A stretch of 62,027 bases of DNA from Salinicoccus kekensis (GCF_900220995.1 NZ_OBQF01000006.1:1-62027); one strand, 5' to 3'. Positions 46,672 through 56,325 are shown, counted from the first letter of the stretch. Notes: generated by a model from the sequence alone, not told the origin. Program-made: numbers and translations.

Positions 46672-47988
46672 TTATTTCGATAATACTTTCAACTCTATGA
46701 CTTCTTTAAGCTGCTTCTTGACCGATTCGATCGGCAGGGCTCTTACCACTGGGTCCAGGAAACCGTGGATCACAAGTCTCTCTGCCTCTCTCTGTGAAAT
46801 ACCGCGGCTCATCAGATAGAAGAGCTGAAGCGGGTCCACACGTCCGACTGAAGCTGCGTGACCGGCTGTCACGTCGTCTTCATCGATGAGGAGGATCGGG
46901 TTCGCGTCACCGCGCGCACGTTCGCTCAGCATCAGGATGCGTGATTCCTGCTGTGCGTCACTGCGTGTCGCACCGTGCTTGATGTAGCCGATACCGTTGA
47001 AGATGCTTGTCGCTCTGTCTTTCATGACGCCATGCTTCAGGATATGTCCATTGGAATCCTTACCGTAGTGGATGATCTGTGTCGTGACGTTCTGGTTCTG
47101 TTCACCGCGTCCGATCGTGACCGTCTTCATGTCCGAATTTGAACGGTCGCCCATGAGGTAAGTCGTGTTGTCGTTGATGATGTTTGAATCGCTCATCAGG
47201 CCGAGTGCCCAGTCGATTCTTGCATCAGTCGATGCAACACCGCGTCTGTTGATGTAACCCGTCATGCCTTCTGCAAGCACATCCACCGCACCGTAAGTGA
47301 TTTTCGCATTATCCAGTGCAAGGACCTCGGAGACGATGTTGATCTGCTCATTGGTCTGCTCGACGTTGGACAGGTAGTTCTCCACATAAGTGACTTCCGA
47401 TCCTTTGTCCGCAACGATGAGGACATGGTTCACGAGGGATGCCTTTTCATCATCGTGGAGTACGACCATCTGAATAGGATCTTCAATCTGGACATCTTTC
47501 GGCACGTAGACGAACAGTCCGCCGTTCAACATTGCCGTATGGAAGGCCGTGAGCTTATGCTCATCGACTTTCACACCGTCGGTCATGAAGTACTTTTCAA
47601 CGAGCTCAGGGTGATTGTGTGTCGCTTCGATGATGTTTTCGATGATCACACCTTTGTCCTGCAGTTTTTCATCTATTTGGAGATAAGCAGGCGTATTGTT
47701 GTGCTGGACATAGATGTTTTTGGTGTTTTCGATATCAAGAATTTCCTTGACCGCTTCAGGCAGCTCATCCAGGCTGTTGTAGACACTGCTGTCGACAACA
47801 GGCTCTGCCATTGTGAAGAAGTCCCATCTCTTGATGTTCGTCTTGTCAGGCTTCGGCATCTCAAGATTTTCGATCGTCTCGAGTGCTTCCCGCTTTTTAT
47901 TGATAAGGAAGTCGGATTCACCACGCTCTGTTGCGCGCTGAATGACTTCATCTGCATTTATAATATATTCATTAGATACAGTAGCCAT
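46672..47988 (-). CDS. sufD: Fe-S cluster assembly protein SufD
   Basis: 438-residue SufB paralogue in the SufBCD scaffold, with the shared C-terminal [21 protein letters not shown] segment and a divergent N-terminus. It lies between sufC and sufS with short gaps; an AGGAGG ribosome site is present. Confidence 0.95.
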   Translation of the reverse strand: MATVSNEYIINADEVIQRATERGESDFLINKKREALETIENLEMPKPDKTNIKRWDFFTMAEPVVDSSVYNSLDELPEAVKEILDIENTKNIYVQHNNTPAYLQIDEKLQDKGVIIENIIEATHNHPELVEKYFMTDGVKVDEHKLTAFHTAMLNGGLFVYVPKDVQIEDPIQMVVLHDDEKASLVNHVLIVADKGSEVTYVENYLSNVEQTNEQINIVSEVLALDNAKITYGAVDVLAEGMTGYINRRGVASTDARIDWALGLMSDSNIINDNTTYLMGDRSNSDMKTVTIGRGEQNQNVTTQIIHYGKDSNGHILKHGVMKDRATSIFNGIGYIKHGATRSDAQQESRILMLSERARGDANPILLIDEDDVTAGHAASVGRVDPLQLFYLMSRGISQREAERLVIHGFLDPVVRALPIESVKKQLKEVIELKVLSK

Positions 47989-48003
47989 TATGATCCTCCT
48001 GTC

Positions 48004-48789
48004 TTATTTAACGTCAGATTCTACAGTTACGTCATCAATACCTAATTCTTCTTTGATCCAGTCATAACCTTCGGACTCAAGACGCTCTGAAAGTTCTTTG
48101 CCGCCGGATTTGACGATCTTGCCTTTCATCATGACGTGTACATGGTCAGGCTCGATGTAGTTAAGAAGTCTTTGGTAGTGAGTGATGATCAGTGAACCGA
48201 AGTTCTCACCGCGCAGTTTGTTGATGCCTTTTGATACGACTGCAAGTGCGTCGATGTCAAGACCGGAGTCGATTTCGTCCAAGATGCCGAATTTTGGCTC
48301 AAGCATCATCAGCTGGAGGATTTCATTTCTCTTTTTCTCACCGCCGGAGAACCCTTCATTCAGGTAACGTGTTGCCATGTCCTGATCGATTTCAAGGTAC
48401 TCCATGTTTTTATCCAATTTCTTGATGAACTGCATCAAGTTGATTTCGTCGCCTTCCTCACGATGTGAGTTGATCGCCGAACGAAGGAAGTCTGAAGTTG
48501 TCACGCCTGAAATTTCGGATGGGTACTGCATTCCAAGGAATAGGCCGGCTTTCGCACGCTCGTCCACTTCCATCTCCAGCACATCTTCACCGTCAAGAAG
48601 TATTTCACCCTGAGTCACTTCATAACGCGGATGTCCCATGATTGCCTGTGCCAAAGTGGACTTACCAGTACCGTTCGGTCCCATGACCGCATGAATTTCG
48701 CCTTGCTTGAGTGTCAGGTCGACACCTTTTAAAATTTCTTTACCGTCTATTTCGACATGTAAGTTTTTGATTTCCAGAACAGAAGTCAT
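48004..48789 (-). CDS. sufC: Fe-S assembly ATPase SufC
   Basis: ABC-type ATPase driving the SufBD scaffold. 261 residues: Walker A GPNGTGKST (37-45), signature FSGGEKKRNE, Walker B FGILDEIDSGLD. Soluble, with no membrane partner. First gene of the operon; a TATAAT hexamer about 100 bases upstream is the likely -10. Confidence 0.97.
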   Translation of the reverse strand: MTSVLEIKNLHVEIDGKEILKGVDLTLKQGEIHAVMGPNGTGKSTLAQAIMGHPRYEVTQGEILLDGEDVLEMEVDERAKAGLFLGMQYPSEISGVTTSDFLRSAINSHREEGDEINLMQFIKKLDKNMEYLEIDQDMATRYLNEGFSGGEKKRNEILQLMMLEPKFGILDEIDSGLDIDALAVVSKGINKLRGENFGSLIITHYQRLLNYIEPDHVHVMMKGKIVKSGGKELSERLESEGYDWIKEELGIDDVTVESDVK

Positions 48790-48983
48790 TTACTTATCCT
48801 CCAATTAGAAAATATTATTCTCATACTCCACTAGTTTATAATAATTCTAATCTATAGTCAAAGAATTGGAGTATGATTCACACTGTAATATTATACCTTA
48901 AAAACCAAACATATTAAAGGGGTGTGCCTCGTCCGAAAGTATGATTCCGGGAGGAAAACGCTTTAAGCTCCTTGAGAATGGGA

Positions 48984-49015
48984 AAACCCAAATGATTCCG
49001 TCATCATTCAGGTTT
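48984..49015 (-). terminator. Terminator after the sulfurtransferase gene
   Basis: AAACC.AATGAT and ATCATT.GGTTT pair, followed by TTCCC on the minus strand. The 130 bases from here to sufC hold the suf promoter region and no gene. Confidence 0.6.
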
Positions 49016-49045
49016 CTTATCGTTTATGATTCAAATGTTGTAATC

Positions 49046-49948
49046 TTACTCCGAATCTTTCGTTTCCATCGGCAGGCTTTCATCCGCCGCCCACTCCGAT
49101 AGCGAACCGTCATAGACCGCCACATTGTCCTGACCGAGTTTGTTCAGCAGATACTGCGTCCATGTTGCCGCAATTGCACCGCCGCAGTATGTGATGACCT
49201 TCTTATCCTCATCCAGTGCGCCCACCGCTTCAAACCGCTCTTTCAATTTTTCATCATCGTACACTTCGCCGGTTTCAGGATTGGCCAGATCTCCAAAGAA
49301 GACGTTGACTGCGCCTTTAATATGTCCCGGCCGTGCATACGTTTCAGTCTCACCGTTATAATTCGCCGGACTCAAGCTGTCGAGTATCACCACATTATCG
49401 TCATCGATTGCTTTCAGGACATCTTCCTTGCTTGCATAGAGTTCAGGACGCCTGGTGATATTCAGATCTCCTTTTTCAGGAGTAACGATTTCATCGGTTG
49501 TTGGACGTCCTTCTTTTGTCCACTTGTTAAAGCCGCCGTCCAGTATCGCAACATTATCGAATCCTTCGAATTTCAACTGCCATGCCAGGCGTGACGCCCA
49601 GTCAGAGGCTTCAAAGTCCACGTCCACCTGTGCACCCCGGTCGTAGATGACGACGAATGACTCATCTGAGACGCCGAGATCCTCCATCTTGTCGGTGAAT
49701 TCCTCATGACCGATCACCGCAAAACTGTATGGTCCTTCCGGGTCCGAAAACTCCCCCAGTATATCTGCAAAGACTGCACCGGGAATATGACTCTTCTCAT
49801 ATTCTTCGCGGCCGCTCCAAACTTTCGTGTCATTGCCTTCCTCAGGCACTTTCAAAAATGTCGTCGCATCGATGATCCTTAAACCTTCATCTTCCAGATG
49901 CGCTTCAAGCCATTCAGTCGAAACAAACTTTGCATTATTTTCAGTCAT
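49046..49948 (-). CDS. Rhodanese-type sulfurtransferase
   Basis: 300 residues: two rhodanese domains (about 1-150 inactive and 165-290 active), with the catalytic C255 in VITYCGGAIAATW. Thiosulfate or 3-mercaptopyruvate sulfurtransferase; the loop CGGAIAAT is atypical, so the donor is uncertain. ATG 49948 has AAGGGAG eight bases upstream. Next to suf, but with its own terminator. Confidence 0.9.
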   Translation of the reverse strand: MTENNAKFVSTEWLEAHLEDEGLRIIDATTFLKVPEEGNDTKVWSGREEYEKSHIPGAVFADILGEFSDPEGPYSFAVIGHEEFTDKMEDLGVSDESFVVIYDRGAQVDVDFEASDWASRLAWQLKFEGFDNVAILDGGFNKWTKEGRPTTDEIVTPEKGDLNITRRPELYASKEDVLKAIDDDNVVILDSLSPANYNGETETYARPGHIKGAVNVFFGDLANPETGEVYDDEKLKERFEAVGALDEDKKVITYCGGAIAATWTQYLLNKLGQDNVAVYDGSLSEWAADESLPMETKDSE

Positions 49949-50022
49949 CCAAAGCACTCCCTTAAATCATATTGATTAGCTATGATTTAATCATATCATA
50001 AAATGAAGCTCGATTAAAAATG

Positions 50023-50058
50023 AACAGCCGGACGATGAAGTTTCAAGGCCCGGCTGTT
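50023..50058 (-). terminator. Terminator after the DUF4870 gene
   Basis: AACAGCCGG and CCGGCTGTT arms (50023-50031, 50050-50058), followed by CATTTTTAAT on the minus strand. Confidence 0.7.
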
Positions 50059-50069
50059 GTTTTTCATAT

Positions 50070-50405
50070 TCACTTGATGATGTCCAGCGTGAACGGCGGC
50101 TTATACACTTCACCGTTCACTGTCTTGACGATGCCGATGATGATGAAGACGATCGTCGCAACCTGCACGACCGGCCCCAGTACGAAACCGATCAGCACGA
50201 CTGTAGTGGCCCACGCGATCAGCGCGTAAATCGTATAGGATATGCCGAAGTTGGCCACATGCCGCAGTGCTTCCGCCGTCGCCGGATCATCGTCCTTCTT
50301 CAAGGCCCAGATGATCAGCGGTCCGATGAGAAGTGTGAACAGCGCCAAAATATAAGATACGAGGACGAGTGACGAATCATAACCTGCCTGAGTCTTCTGT
50401 GTCAT
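50070..50405 (-). CDS. DUF4870 membrane protein
   Basis: 111 residues with three hydrophobic segments; FTLLIGPLIIWALKKDD and VANFGISYTIYALIA mark the DUF4870 (Tic20-like) family. Function unknown. Stands alone, with a promoter region overlapping array C upstream. Confidence 0.82.
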   Translation of the reverse strand: MTQKTQAGYDSSLVLVSYILALFTLLIGPLIIWALKKDDDPATAEALRHVANFGISYTIYALIAWATTVVLIGFVLGPVVQVATIVFIIIGIVKTVNGEVYKPPFTLDIIK

Positions 50406-50468
50406 TTTAGTCTCCCCTTATGTGGTGCTTTCAATACATCAATTTTACCATAAATAAACAAATTACAC

Positions 50469-50593
50469 AATCGAATTCCTCCTGCCGGAAGGGGCTGTAT
50501 AAGGGAATCGATTAAGCCATCTGATATATAAAAGATAATCGAAATCTGGACGCAAATTCGATTAAGTTGCCGGAATCATCAAAGTTAATCGAA
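50469..50593. repeat. Hairpin repeat array (array C)
   Basis: The word TCGATTAA (50508 and 50558) and its complement TTAATCGA/TAATCGAA (50536 and 50586) alternate with a 50-bp period. One perfect unit is TAATCGAA, a 13-nt loop with GGACGC, TTCGATTA (50536-50564). A partial unit begins at 50469. It occupies the gap between the DUF4870 gene and metQ. Confidence 0.72.
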
Positions 50594-50641
50594 TCCGCCC
50601 CGGCAACCGCGCCCCGCGTCCGCAACCGCCACCCATAAAAA

Positions 50642-50669
50642 AACCGGCAGATCATCTGATTTGCCGGTT
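50642..50669 (-). terminator. Terminator after metQ
   Basis: AACCGGCA and TGCCGGTT arms followed by seven T on the minus strand, 10 bases past the stop. Confidence 0.85.
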
Positions 50670-50678
50670 CATGATACT

Positions 50679-51581
50679 TTATTCTGCTGGGATTACTTCG
50701 CCCTGATACGTCTCTTCTATGAACTGTTTAATTTCATCTCCCTGAAGCACTTCCATCAGCTGCTGGATGTCTTCCCTTTCAGCGTCGCCTGTACGTACAG
50801 CGACCAGGTTGGCATATGGAGAGCCTTCACCGTCTTCGACTGCAATCGAATCATCAACCGGATTCAATCCACCGTCGATCGCAAAGTTGGAGTTGATGAT
50901 GACGACAGGTGCTTCGTTATTGTTGTACATTTCAACGAGCAGTTCCGGTGCCGTCTGGTTATTGAAATCGAAATTCTTCGGGTTTTCAGTGATATCATCG
51001 AACGTCGCATCTTCAATGTTGATGCCGTCTTCAATTTCAACCAGGCCGGCATCCACAAAGAATGACAGGAAGCGTCCTTCCTCAGCCGGGTTGTTGGAAA
51101 CAAGGATCGTTGAACCTTCCGGCACTTCTTCCAATGATTCATAGTCCTGGGAATAAACTGCCATCGGCTCGATATGTACATTCCCTGCCGATTCAAGGTC
51201 GTATCCGTGTGACTCGATTTCACCTTCAAGATAAGGTGTGTGCTGGAAGAAGTTCGCATCCACTTCTTCGTCCGCAAGCAGACGGTTCGGTGTCGTATAG
51301 TCATTGACTATGCTGATATCAAGTTCGATGCCGTCTTCTTCAAGAATTGTCGCCGCTTCTTCGAGAATTTCAGCGTGTGGTGCAGGTGATGCTGCGATGG
51401 ATATCGTACCGCCTGCTTCTCCTGAAGCATCCTCGGATGCAGTTTCTTCAGTTTCAGCGGACTCTTCAGTCTCTCCGCCCGTATCCGCGCTTTCTTCAGT
51501 GCCTTCTTCCCCGCCGTTGCCGCATGCTGCAAGTACCACTGCAAATACGCTTAAAACCATGAATAGAAATAACTTTCTCAT
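50679..51581 (-). CDS. metQ: Methionine ABC transporter substrate-binding lipoprotein
   Basis: 300 residues, NlpA family. The signal peptide ends at lipobox LAAC with a lipidated cysteine, then an unusually long Glu/Ser/Thr-rich linker (about residues 22-60) precedes the binding domain (ISIAASPAPHAEILEEAA). Delivers methionine to MetNI. An acidic linker fits a halophile. Confidence 0.93.
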   Translation of the reverse strand: MRKLFLFMVLSVFAVVLAACGNGGEEGTEESADTGGETEESAETEETASEDASGEAGGTISIAASPAPHAEILEEAATILEEDGIELDISIVNDYTTPNRLLADEEVDANFFQHTPYLEGEIESHGYDLESAGNVHIEPMAVYSQDYESLEEVPEGSTILVSNNPAEEGRFLSFFVDAGLVEIEDGINIEDATFDDITENPKNFDFNNQTAPELLVEMYNNNEAPVVIINSNFAIDGGLNPVDDSIAVEDGEGSPYANLVAVRTGDAEREDIQQLMEVLQGDEIKQFIEETYQGEVIPAE

Positions 51582-51627
51582 AATTTACCCTGTCCTCTCC
51601 AACCAAATAATTTTATATAATTGATGA

Positions 51628-52320
51628 TCAGCGTTTATCGACCGCTTTCGCAAGGTAGTCCCCTGCGAACTGGATGATGAAAACGATGATCAGTATTACT
51701 ATAGTCGCAACCAGCGTGACATCACTCTGATTCCGTGTGAATCCGACCATGTAGGCGAGGTTGCCGAGTCCGCCGGCGCCGATGACGCCTGCAATCGCAG
51801 TCGAACCAACCAGCATGATTGCCGTCACCGTGATGCCGGATATCAAAGCGGGCATCGATTCGGGGATGAGCACCTTCCAGATGATCGTCCATGTGCCTGC
51901 ACCCATCGACTGGGCCGCTTCAATGACGCCTTTGTCTATTTCCTTGAGCCCGATCTCGACCAGCCGCGCATAGAACGGGGAAGCCCCGATGATGAGCGCC
52001 GGCAGTGCGCCCTGCACACCCATGATCGTGCCCATGATCGCTTTTGTGAACGGGATGAGCAGAATGATCAGGATGATGAACGGTATCGCCCGGAACAGAT
52101 TGACGAGGAATGCCGTCACACCGTAAACGGGCTGGCTCAATGTGTTGTCGCTCTTATCGGATAAAAATAAAATGATGCCGAGCACCAGTCCGATGACCAG
52201 CGTGAAGGCTGTTGCGATGCCGGTCATATAAATCGTATCGACCGTCGCTTCCCATACGACGTCCCACTGTACGTTCTCGAAGCTGAACATTTCCGTGAAG
52301 GCCTGGATTAATTCATTCAT
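51628..52320 (-). CDS. metI: Methionine ABC transporter permease
   Basis: 230 residues, five transmembrane helices, with the EAA-type loop ARLVEIGLKEIDKGVIEAAQ. One-base overlap with metN. Confidence 0.94.
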   Translation of the reverse strand: MNELIQAFTEMFSFENVQWDVVWEATVDTIYMTGIATAFTLVIGLVLGIILFLSDKSDNTLSQPVYGVTAFLVNLFRAIPFIILIILLIPFTKAIMGTIMGVQGALPALIIGASPFYARLVEIGLKEIDKGVIEAAQSMGAGTWTIIWKVLIPESMPALISGITVTAIMLVGSTAIAGVIGAGGLGNLAYMVGFTRNQSDVTLVATIVILIIVFIIQFAGDYLAKAVDKR

Positions 52321-53339
52321 TATTTCTCGACCTCCACTGTAATATCCTCATTGCCGAGCGTATCGATGACTTTTTCAAGCGTCGCGTCATCCACATCGAT
52401 CGCAACATACAGATGGCCGTATGACTCGTTGTTCGTCTGCTTGATATTGCCGGAAAGTATGTTCATATCGAGGTCGAACTGCTTGATGACCCTGGAGACG
52501 ACGGGCGTCTTCGATTTGGTGCCGACGAATCCGATCTTAAGTATTTTCGAATGCGGGAACAATTCCCGCACTTCATCAAGGGCGAGTGCCGTCTCCTCAT
52601 CATTGATATCATCCCTGACGAAGCGTTTCGTCACGCTGTGCACAGGGTTCTGGAACAGCTGGAGCACTTTGCCGGTCTCGACGACCCGGCCGTCCTGCAT
52701 CACCGCCGCCCGGTCGCATATCTTTCTGATCACATGCATCTCATGGGTGATCAGTACGATGGTGAGGTTCATCTCCTCCCTGATCTCCTGAAGCAGGTCG
52801 AGGACTTCATCCGTCGTCTCCGGATCCAGTGCACTCGTCGCTTCATCGCAGAGCAGTACGGCCGGCTCATTCGACAGCGCCCTGGCGATCCCGACACGCT
52901 GTTTCTGACCGCCGGACAGCTCACTCGGATAGTTCTTCTCCCGGCCGGTGAGGCCGACGAGCTCGATCAGTTCCTGCGTCCGCCTCCTGCGCTCCTTCTT
53001 ACCGACACCCGCAATCTCCAGCGGGAAGCTGATGTTTTCTTCCACGGTCCTCGACCAGAGCAGATTGAAGTGCTGGAAAATCATCGATACTTTCTGACGT
53101 TTCTGCCGCAGATCTTTTTTGGAAAGTTTGTTGATCGTATCCTCCCCGATGATGATGTCCCCGGATGTTGGCTCCTCGAGTCCGTTCAGAAGGCGGATCA
53201 GGGTCGATTTTCCGGCACCGGAATATCCGATGATGCCGAAGATCTCACCACTTTCAATCTTCAGGCTGACATCGTCCACTGCGGTGATGTCGGCCGATTT
53301 CGTGCTGTAATTTTTATTGACGTTTAAAATGTCTATCAT
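52320..53339 (-). CDS. metN: Methionine ABC transporter ATPase
   Basis: 339 residues: Walker [10 protein letters not shown] (38-46), signature [15 protein letters not shown], Walker [12 protein letters not shown], and a C-terminal NIL domain (about 265-339) that binds methionine and inhibits transport. First gene of metNIQ behind a SAM riboswitch. Confidence 0.96.
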   Translation of the reverse strand: MIDILNVNKNYSTKSADITAVDDVSLKIESGEIFGIIGYSGAGKSTLIRLLNGLEEPTSGDIIIGEDTINKLSKKDLRQKRQKVSMIFQHFNLLWSRTVEENISFPLEIAGVGKKERRRRTQELIELVGLTGREKNYPSELSGGQKQRVGIARALSNEPAVLLCDEATSALDPETTDEVLDLLQEIREEMNLTIVLITHEMHVIRKICDRAAVMQDGRVVETGKVLQLFQNPVHSVTKRFVRDDINDEETALALDEVRELFPHSKILKIGFVGTKSKTPVVSRVIKQFDLDMNILSGNIKQTNNESYGHLYVAIDVDDATLEKVIDTLGNEDITVEVEK

Positions 53340-53368
53340 TATTCATCTTCCAAACTATTATAAAATAA

Positions 53369-53404
53369 AATGCCTACTCAATTGGTATGAAAAGAGTAGG
53401 CATT
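53369..53404 (-). terminator. S-box expression-platform terminator
   Basis: TGCCTACTC and GAGTAGGCA arms with flanking A and T runs; on the minus strand it ends TTTTATTTT before metN. Confidence 0.85.
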
Positions 53405-53416
53405 TGTCAGTTCAGC

Positions 53417-53518
53417 CTCTCATCTTCGAATCGATCGATTCAGTGACTTGGCACCTTGTCTAAAGACGGTTGCCGTGGTATCAACGGGCACTTCCCTACA
53501 CCACTCTGGATAAGAGTC
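53417..53518 (-). promoter_or_regulatory. SAM-I riboswitch (S-box)
   Basis: Canonical blocks on the minus strand: CTCTTATCCAGAG, GTGGTGTAGGGAAGTGCCC, GATACCACGGCAACC, AAGGTGCCAAGTC, closing with GATGAGAG. High SAM should stabilise the aptamer and permit the terminator, shutting off metNIQ. Confidence 0.95.
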
Positions 53519-53536
53519 ATTATTCGATTGTGAATT

Positions 53537-53565
53537 ATATTACCATCAGTGCACCATCACGTCAA
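53537..53565 (-). promoter_or_regulatory. Promoter of the S-box/metNIQ transcript
   Basis: TTGACG (53565-53560), 17 bp, TAATAT on the minus strand. The -35 box overlaps the stop codon of the upstream thioredoxin-like gene. Confidence 0.6.
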
Positions 53566-53873
53566 TGATGACGCTCCAGTATATTCAACAAATTCGTGAC
53601 CGATTCAAAGCGGTATACACTTTCCTTCAGCTCACCGTCTTCGAATATCAAAAGCGCCGGTGCGGACGTGATCTTGTAGTCATTGATGATGTCCACATGA
53701 TAATTCAGGTCGATCGCCGTATATTCAAAGTCATGGATTTCCTGCGTCAGGTTCAGCATGCGCTCCGCAATCCGGCAGTTTGCACATATCGGCGCATATC
53801 CGTATAAAATAAATGTTCCTTCAGAGTGAATAAGATTGTATATATCCTGTGTCTCCAACTGCTCTTTCATCAT
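53562..53873 (-). CDS. Thioredoxin-like protein
   Basis: 103 residues. CxxC in YAPICANCRIAERM and cis-proline in ITSAPALLIFEDG. The active site CANC differs from the usual WCGPC. Its start lies inside the toprim gene (53-base overlap), so the two are translationally linked. Confidence 0.85.
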   Translation of the reverse strand: MMKEQLETQDIYNLIHSEGTFILYGYAPICANCRIAERMLNLTQEIHDFEYTAIDLNYHVDIINDYKITSAPALLIFEDGELKESVYRFESVTNLLNILERHH

Positions 53874-54228
53874 AAAACTTACCTTTCATAATCAAGCTTG
53901 TATCAACGTAAAAGCCATGCCGCATCAGAAGATTTGCGAGGTAGTCCCTCGGACATCTGCCCACTTCCCCGAATTTTGGATCAATATAGATGTGTGTGCT
54001 TTCACTAAGGTGCCTTTTGAACCATTTACGGATTTTCCGGCCTTCCTTATCAGCGTCCGAAAGGATGTAGATTTCAGAACCGTCAAGCTGTTCCAATATC
54101 TCATCAAGTTTCGAGACTCCCATTGTACCAAAAGTGCAGATGATCTGCACGGGTTCCACAAGCACTTCTTCAATACGGCGTTTATCGGTTTTACCTTCAA
54201 CGATGAGCACTTTATCAGAAAGATACAT
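53821..54228 (-). CDS. Toprim-domain protein (YusF-like)
   Basis: 135 residues. VLIVEGKTDKRRIEEVL carries the toprim glutamate and ILSDADKEGRKI the DxD motif, as in RNase M5 and small OLD-like proteins. No other domain, so a stand-alone toprim with unknown substrate. AAGGGTG precedes ATG 54228; an ATG two codons earlier is possible. Confidence 0.85.
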   Translation of the reverse strand: MYLSDKVLIVEGKTDKRRIEEVLVEPVQIICTFGTMGVSKLDEILEQLDGSEIYILSDADKEGRKIRKWFKRHLSESTHIYIDPKFGEVGRCPRDYLANLLMRHGFYVDTSLIMKGKFYDERAVGDTGYIQSYSL

Positions 54229-54261
54229 TTTCATCACCCTTGGAGTATTTTATTTTAAAAA

Positions 54262-54284
54262 AACTCTAGACAATGTCTAGAGTT
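54262..54284 (-). terminator. Terminator after gcvH
   Basis: AACTCTAGAC and GTCTAGAGTT arms followed by seven T on the minus strand, 10 bases past the stop. Confidence 0.9.
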
Positions 54285-54293
54285 GTTAAAAAA

Positions 54294-54674
54294 TTATGCA
54301 TCTGTAATTTCAGCATAAGCATCTGCATTAAGCAGGCTGTCTAATTGTGAAGTATCTTCGAGTTCAACTTTAACCATCCACGCATCTTCGTATGGTGATT
54401 CGTTGACGAGTTCAGGGCTGTCTTCAAGCTCTTCGTTCACTTCAACAATTTTACCGTTCAAAGGTGCATAAAGTTCAGAAACAGTCTTAACGGATTCAAC
54501 GCTGCCGAAAGATTCACCTTTCGTCATTTCGTCGCCTTCTTCAGGAAGCTCAACGAAAACGATGTCTCCAAGCTCACCCTGAGCAAAGTCTGTAATACCG
54601 ATTGTTACTGTATTTCCATCAGCTTTTACCCATTCATGATCTTCAGAATATTTCAAGTCTTGTGGTAGTGCCAT
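54294..54674 (-). CDS. gcvH: Glycine cleavage system H protein
   Basis: Lipoyl carrier protein of glycine cleavage and, in Firmicutes, a relay in lipoate attachment. 126 residues; lipoyl lysine K63 in [13 protein letters not shown]. gcvPT are not nearby, as usual in Staphylococcus. AGGAGG before the ATG. Confidence 0.97.
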   Translation of the reverse strand: MALPQDLKYSEDHEWVKADGNTVTIGITDFAQGELGDIVFVELPEEGDEMTKGESFGSVESVKTVSELYAPLNGKIVEVNEELEDSPELVNESPYEDAWMVKVELEDTSQLDSLLNADAYAEITDA

Positions 54675-54746
54675 GATAAAAAACCTCCTCTATGATCTAT
54701 ACAATTATATAATGACATATTTCACAAAGTTTCTCAAGTAAATTCG

Positions 54747-55100
54747 TCAAAGCAGTGTTTCTTTATATTCGGACTCCTTGAAACCCAGCAGGACATCATC
54801 TCCTGCATCCACTAAAGGACGTTTGATCAGCATGCCGTCCGTCGACAGAAGTTCAATTTTTTCATCATCATCCATCTCAGGCAGCCTGTTCTTCAAATCC
54901 AGCTCTTTGTACTTCTTTCCTCTGGTGTTGAAAAATTTACCGATGTCATGATCCGATTTTTCAATGATCCTTTTCAGCGTCTCTTTCGAAGGCGGTGCCT
55001 TCACCATATCATGTGCTTCAAATTCTATGCCGTTCTCCTCCAGGAACTTCTTCCCCTTCCTGCAGGTTGTACACTTCGAGTATTCGTAGAAAGTGATCAT
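54747..55100 (-). CDS. ArsC/Spx-family protein (YusI-like)
   Basis: 117 residues with CTTC (CxxC) in YEYSKCTTCRKGKKFL and the C-terminal LIKRPLVDAG segment of the ArsC/Spx family. More likely an oxidoreductase or regulator-like protein than an arsenate reductase; no ars genes are near. Conserved beside gcvH. Confidence 0.88.
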   Translation of the reverse strand: MITFYEYSKCTTCRKGKKFLEENGIEFEAHDMVKAPPSKETLKRIIEKSDHDIGKFFNTRGKKYKELDLKNRLPEMDDDEKIELLSTDGMLIKRPLVDAGDDVLLGFKESEYKETLL

Positions 55101-55223
55101 GCCGTACCTCCGTATGTTTTTAGTACTATACCCAGAACAATGAAATTTTATTCATACTTTCATTTTACAACATTCAAATGATAAAATGAAAGGGATCTTA
55201 CAACTTACCTGGGAGTGTAGCCG

Positions 55224-55541
55224 ATGAAGGCATTGAGGACTTATGACGATTACAGGAAAGCAGTGAGGAGCAATGACGCGGTCATCGTCAAATTTTATGC
55301 GGACTGGTGTCCCGACTGCGCCATTTTCAACGATTTCATCCCGTCCATCATGAAGGAGTACAGGTACATCAAGTGGTTCGAACTGAACCGGGATGAAGTG
55401 TCCCAAGCGGCGGACGAGAACGATATCGGCGGTATCCCGGACCTCCTGATCTTCAGGAAGGGTGCCGTGACCGCCCGTCTCGGCGCCCATAATGCGGACA
55501 AGCCCGGCAAGGTGAGAGAGTTCCTGAAGGAAAATCTGTGA
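55224..55541 (+). CDS. Thioredoxin-like protein (YusE-like)
   Basis: 105 residues. Active site YADWCPDC and cis-proline in IGGIPDLLIF. No signal peptide. The gene is oppositely oriented to its yus neighbours here. Start at 55224 with GGGAG upstream. Confidence 0.87.
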   Translation: MKALRTYDDYRKAVRSNDAVIVKFYADWCPDCAIFNDFIPSIMKEYRYIKWFELNRDEVSQAADENDIGGIPDLLIFRKGAVTARLGAHNADKPGKVREFLKENL

Positions 55542-55545
55542 AACG

Positions 55546-55583
55546 AAAAAAGTGCGGCCTCCATACAGGAGCCGCACTTTTTT
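55546..55583. terminator. Bidirectional terminator
   Basis: AAAAAAGTGCGGC (55546-55558) and GCCGCACTTTTTT (55571-55583) between convergent genes; the right arm overlaps the aroD stop codon. Confidence 0.9.
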
Positions 55584-56325
55584 ATTCGTATGCTTTCAGG
55601 GCAGCCTTGATGTCAGCTGCATGCACCTGTCCGGGTGCGGTGTTTTTCGTGAGGTAGCCGTACGTCAGGCAGGAGCCGAATTCCCCGCCGGTCAGCCGCG
55701 TCAGTTTTCCGCTCTCCCCCATTGAGATCCCGATGACTTTATTGCCGATGGCTTCTTTCGCCGTCTTCACGATCTTAAGCATATTGAGGACATCATCATC
55801 ATCCTGCGGCGCATAGGCGAGCTTCAGTATTTCCCCGCCTGCACTGTGCATGCGGTAAAGCAGCTTCTGCATCTCCTCCACTTTCGGGGTGGCCTTGAAA
55901 TCATGCTGGCTCAAAAGGACGGTCTTTTCGTATTCTCCCGCACATTCCATCATTTCAGGGAGGAGTTTGCCCGCCGTGATGAATTCCATGTCGATGATGT
56001 CGATATCGCATTTCGCGATGACATCCATCAGGAGGTCTTTATATTCAGCATAGGACCTTGCACCGCTGCCGCCTTCATGGGATGTTCTGTATGTATAGAT
56101 GACAGGTATGTCCCGGAGTTCCCCGGCCAATTCATTAACCAGCTTCAAATGTTCGGAGCGGCTCATGTTGTCGAAGCCATCACCGCGGATTTCAACGATA
56201 TCCAAGGCATTCCGGTTCTCCGTGATATGAACCAGTTCCGACTCCATCTCCTGCCTGGATGTGCCGCTGATCGACACCACCACTTTCGGCAGTCCTTCAT
56301 ACATTTCAATATTTTTAATCTTCAT
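55582..56325 (-). CDS. aroD: 3-dehydroquinate dehydratase, type I
   Basis: Shikimate pathway, 3-dehydroquinate to 3-dehydroshikimate via a Schiff base. 247 residues; catalytic H141 in SQHDFKATP and lysine K168 in ILKLAYAP. ATG 56325 has GGGGG upstream; the reading to 56340 adds five residues. Confidence 0.94.
   Translation of the reverse strand: MKIKNIEMYEGLPKVVVSISGTSRQEMESELVHITENRNALDIVEIRGDGFDNMSRSEHLKLVNELAGELRDIPVIYTYRTSHEGGSGARSYAEYKDLLMDVIAKCDIDIIDMEFITAGKLLPEMMECAGEYEKTVLLSQHDFKATPKVEEMQKLLYRMHSAGGEILKLAYAPQDDDDVLNMLKIVKTAKEAIGNKVIGISMGESGKLTRLTGGEFGSCLTYGYLTKNTAPGQVHAADIKAALKAYE

Noticed and set aside
48790-48980. Further regulatory RNA between sufC and the sulfurtransferase gene
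   Set aside because: Apart from a -10 for suf and a terminator I could not build a convincing fold.
54747-55100. Arsenate reductase
   Set aside because: Only the family fold and CxxC support it; no ars genes nearby, and the neighbourhood matches YusI.
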